A stretch of DNA of 5,020 bases from Candidatus Woesearchaeota archaeon (GTDB lineage: Archaea; Nanobdellota; Nanobdellia; Woesearchaeales; ARS49), in NCBI GenBank assembly GCA_026394935.1, contig JAPLZR010000086.1:1-5020 (forward strand), written 5' to 3'. Position numbers and translations under genes: made by a program. Below are positions 4,573 to 5,020 of this stretch, in pieces. A model generated the notes under the pieces. That model was given only the letters and a program-made list of their open reading frames with translations, had not been told where the DNA came from and searched no databases. Positions within the stretch are counted from its first letter, which is position 1; each line of letters opens with the position of its first letter.

Positions 4573-5020
4573 GTTTTACTCTCGGCTTGTGGAACTGGTC
4601 GGCCGTCATTCTTACTTCAAGAGACAGGAAAGGTCTGCGATTATTTCTTTTTTGAAGGACATTAAAGCCAGGAAAGTTCTTGATTTTGGCTGCAACGTCG
4701 GTTTTACGAGTTTTGAATTCAAGAAGCATACAAACGCGATTGTTTACGGCACTGATATCAACGATTATGCTTTGGCGCGCGGCAGGAAAAAGCATCCTGA
4801 GGTGAAATTCATGTCTCTTGATAAAGCCAAATCTATGAAAAATGAATTTGACGCGATTGTCGTGAGTAATGTTCTTGAGCACGTTCCTGATTGTCATGAG
4901 ACTCTTAAATTGCTCAAGGGAATGCTTTCCAAAAATGGCAGAATTGTGATATCTGTTCCTCAGGAGAGGATTAAGGGCGACTGCAATATTCCTCATATCA
5001 TTCTTTGTTCTTTGGAGAAT
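4553..5020 (+). CDS. Class I SAM-dependent methyltransferase (3' partial)
   Basis: The frame is open from ATG 4553 to the window end, 156 codons, so the C-terminus is missing. A Rossmann-type methyltransferase core is clear. Motif I is KVLDFGCNVGF (41-51), with the SAM-binding D/E-x-G-x-x-x-G pattern. An acidic residue ends strand 2 (YGTDIND, D68). Motif VVSNVLEHVPD (103-113) and the strand GRIVISVP (129-136) after a LLKGMLSKNG turn match Methyltransf_11/23-type enzymes. The substrate cannot be read from the sequence; lipids, quinones, glycans and small molecules are all used by such enzymes. The start overlaps the YjdF-like gene by 20 nt, and an in-frame TGA at 4544-4546 rules out an earlier start. 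There is no clear Shine-Dalgarno sequence, so translation is probably coupled to the upstream gene. The membrane-protein partner hints at, but does not prove, an envelope-related role. Confidence 0.88.
   Translation, partial: MEKIYDKFYSRLVELVGRHSYFKRQERSAIISFLKDIKARKVLDFGCNVGFTSFEFKKHTNAIVYGTDINDYALARGRKKHPEVKFMSLDKAKSMKNEFDAIVVSNVLEHVPDCHETLKLLKGMLSKNGRIVISVPQERIKGDCNIPHIILCSLEN

Noticed and set aside
4547..4996. Minus-strand open frame of 149 codons
   Set aside because: It is the antisense of the methyltransferase, whose motifs (LDFGCNVG, SNVLEHVPD) are on the plus strand; that frame simply has no stop before the window edge.
1..5020. Defence, toxin-antitoxin, CRISPR or mobile-element content
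   Set aside because: I looked for direct-repeat arrays, terminal inverted repeats, transposase or integrase motifs and paired small toxin genes on both strands and found none.

Overview
The window most likely comes from an archaeon, probably a small-genome DPANN lineage such as Woesearchaeota or Pacearchaeota. This placement is inferred from content, not from a marker gene. The support is a recognisable archaeal/eukaryal RNase P zinc-ribbon subunit (Rpp21/Rpr2 type) and archaeal BRE/TATA promoters. Several of these sit about 31-32 nt before start codons, which implies leaderless mRNAs. Internal operon genes have GAGGTGA-type ribosome sites, and genes are densely packed with short or overlapping junctions. 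The DNA is moderately AT-rich by eye. I saw no tRNA, rRNA, CRISPR array, insertion sequence or long repeat.

Layout, left to right. Positions 1-273 (+) are the C-terminal end of a RecA/RAD55-like ATPase-type protein cut by the window edge. Positions 302-1444 (+) encode a complete phosphoglycerate kinase of bacterial type behind its own promoter. Convergent to it and overlapping its 3' end by 12 bp is a 392-residue soluble coiled-coil protein of unknown function (1433-2611, -). That gene is divergent from the RNase P subunit 4 gene (2666-2935, +). The 54-nt gap between them holds one consensus TATA box exactly midway between the two start codons. The RNase P gene is followed after 4 nt by a short secreted or membrane-tethered Ig/cadherin-like protein (2940-3281, +).

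Convergent to that pair is a two-gene operon on the minus strand (3894 down to 3284). It encodes two three-helix membrane proteins of 101 and 102 residues joined by an ATGA overlap. They align to each other without gaps and share a Trp-Lys and a Glu-Glu pair at identical positions. A 99-nt divergent promoter region separates this operon from a second plus-strand operon. That operon holds a YjdF/DUF2238-like six-helix membrane protein (3994-4572) and a class I SAM-dependent methyltransferase (4553-5020), which overlap by 20 nt; the methyltransferase runs off the window.

The genes do not form one obvious pathway. Pgk is central carbon metabolism, rnp4 is tRNA processing, and the rest are cell-surface, membrane or unknown proteins. 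I see no clear new defence or mobile system. The items most worth a second look are the symmetric shared TATA box, the paired small membrane paralogs and the conserved-looking orphan coiled-coil protein.
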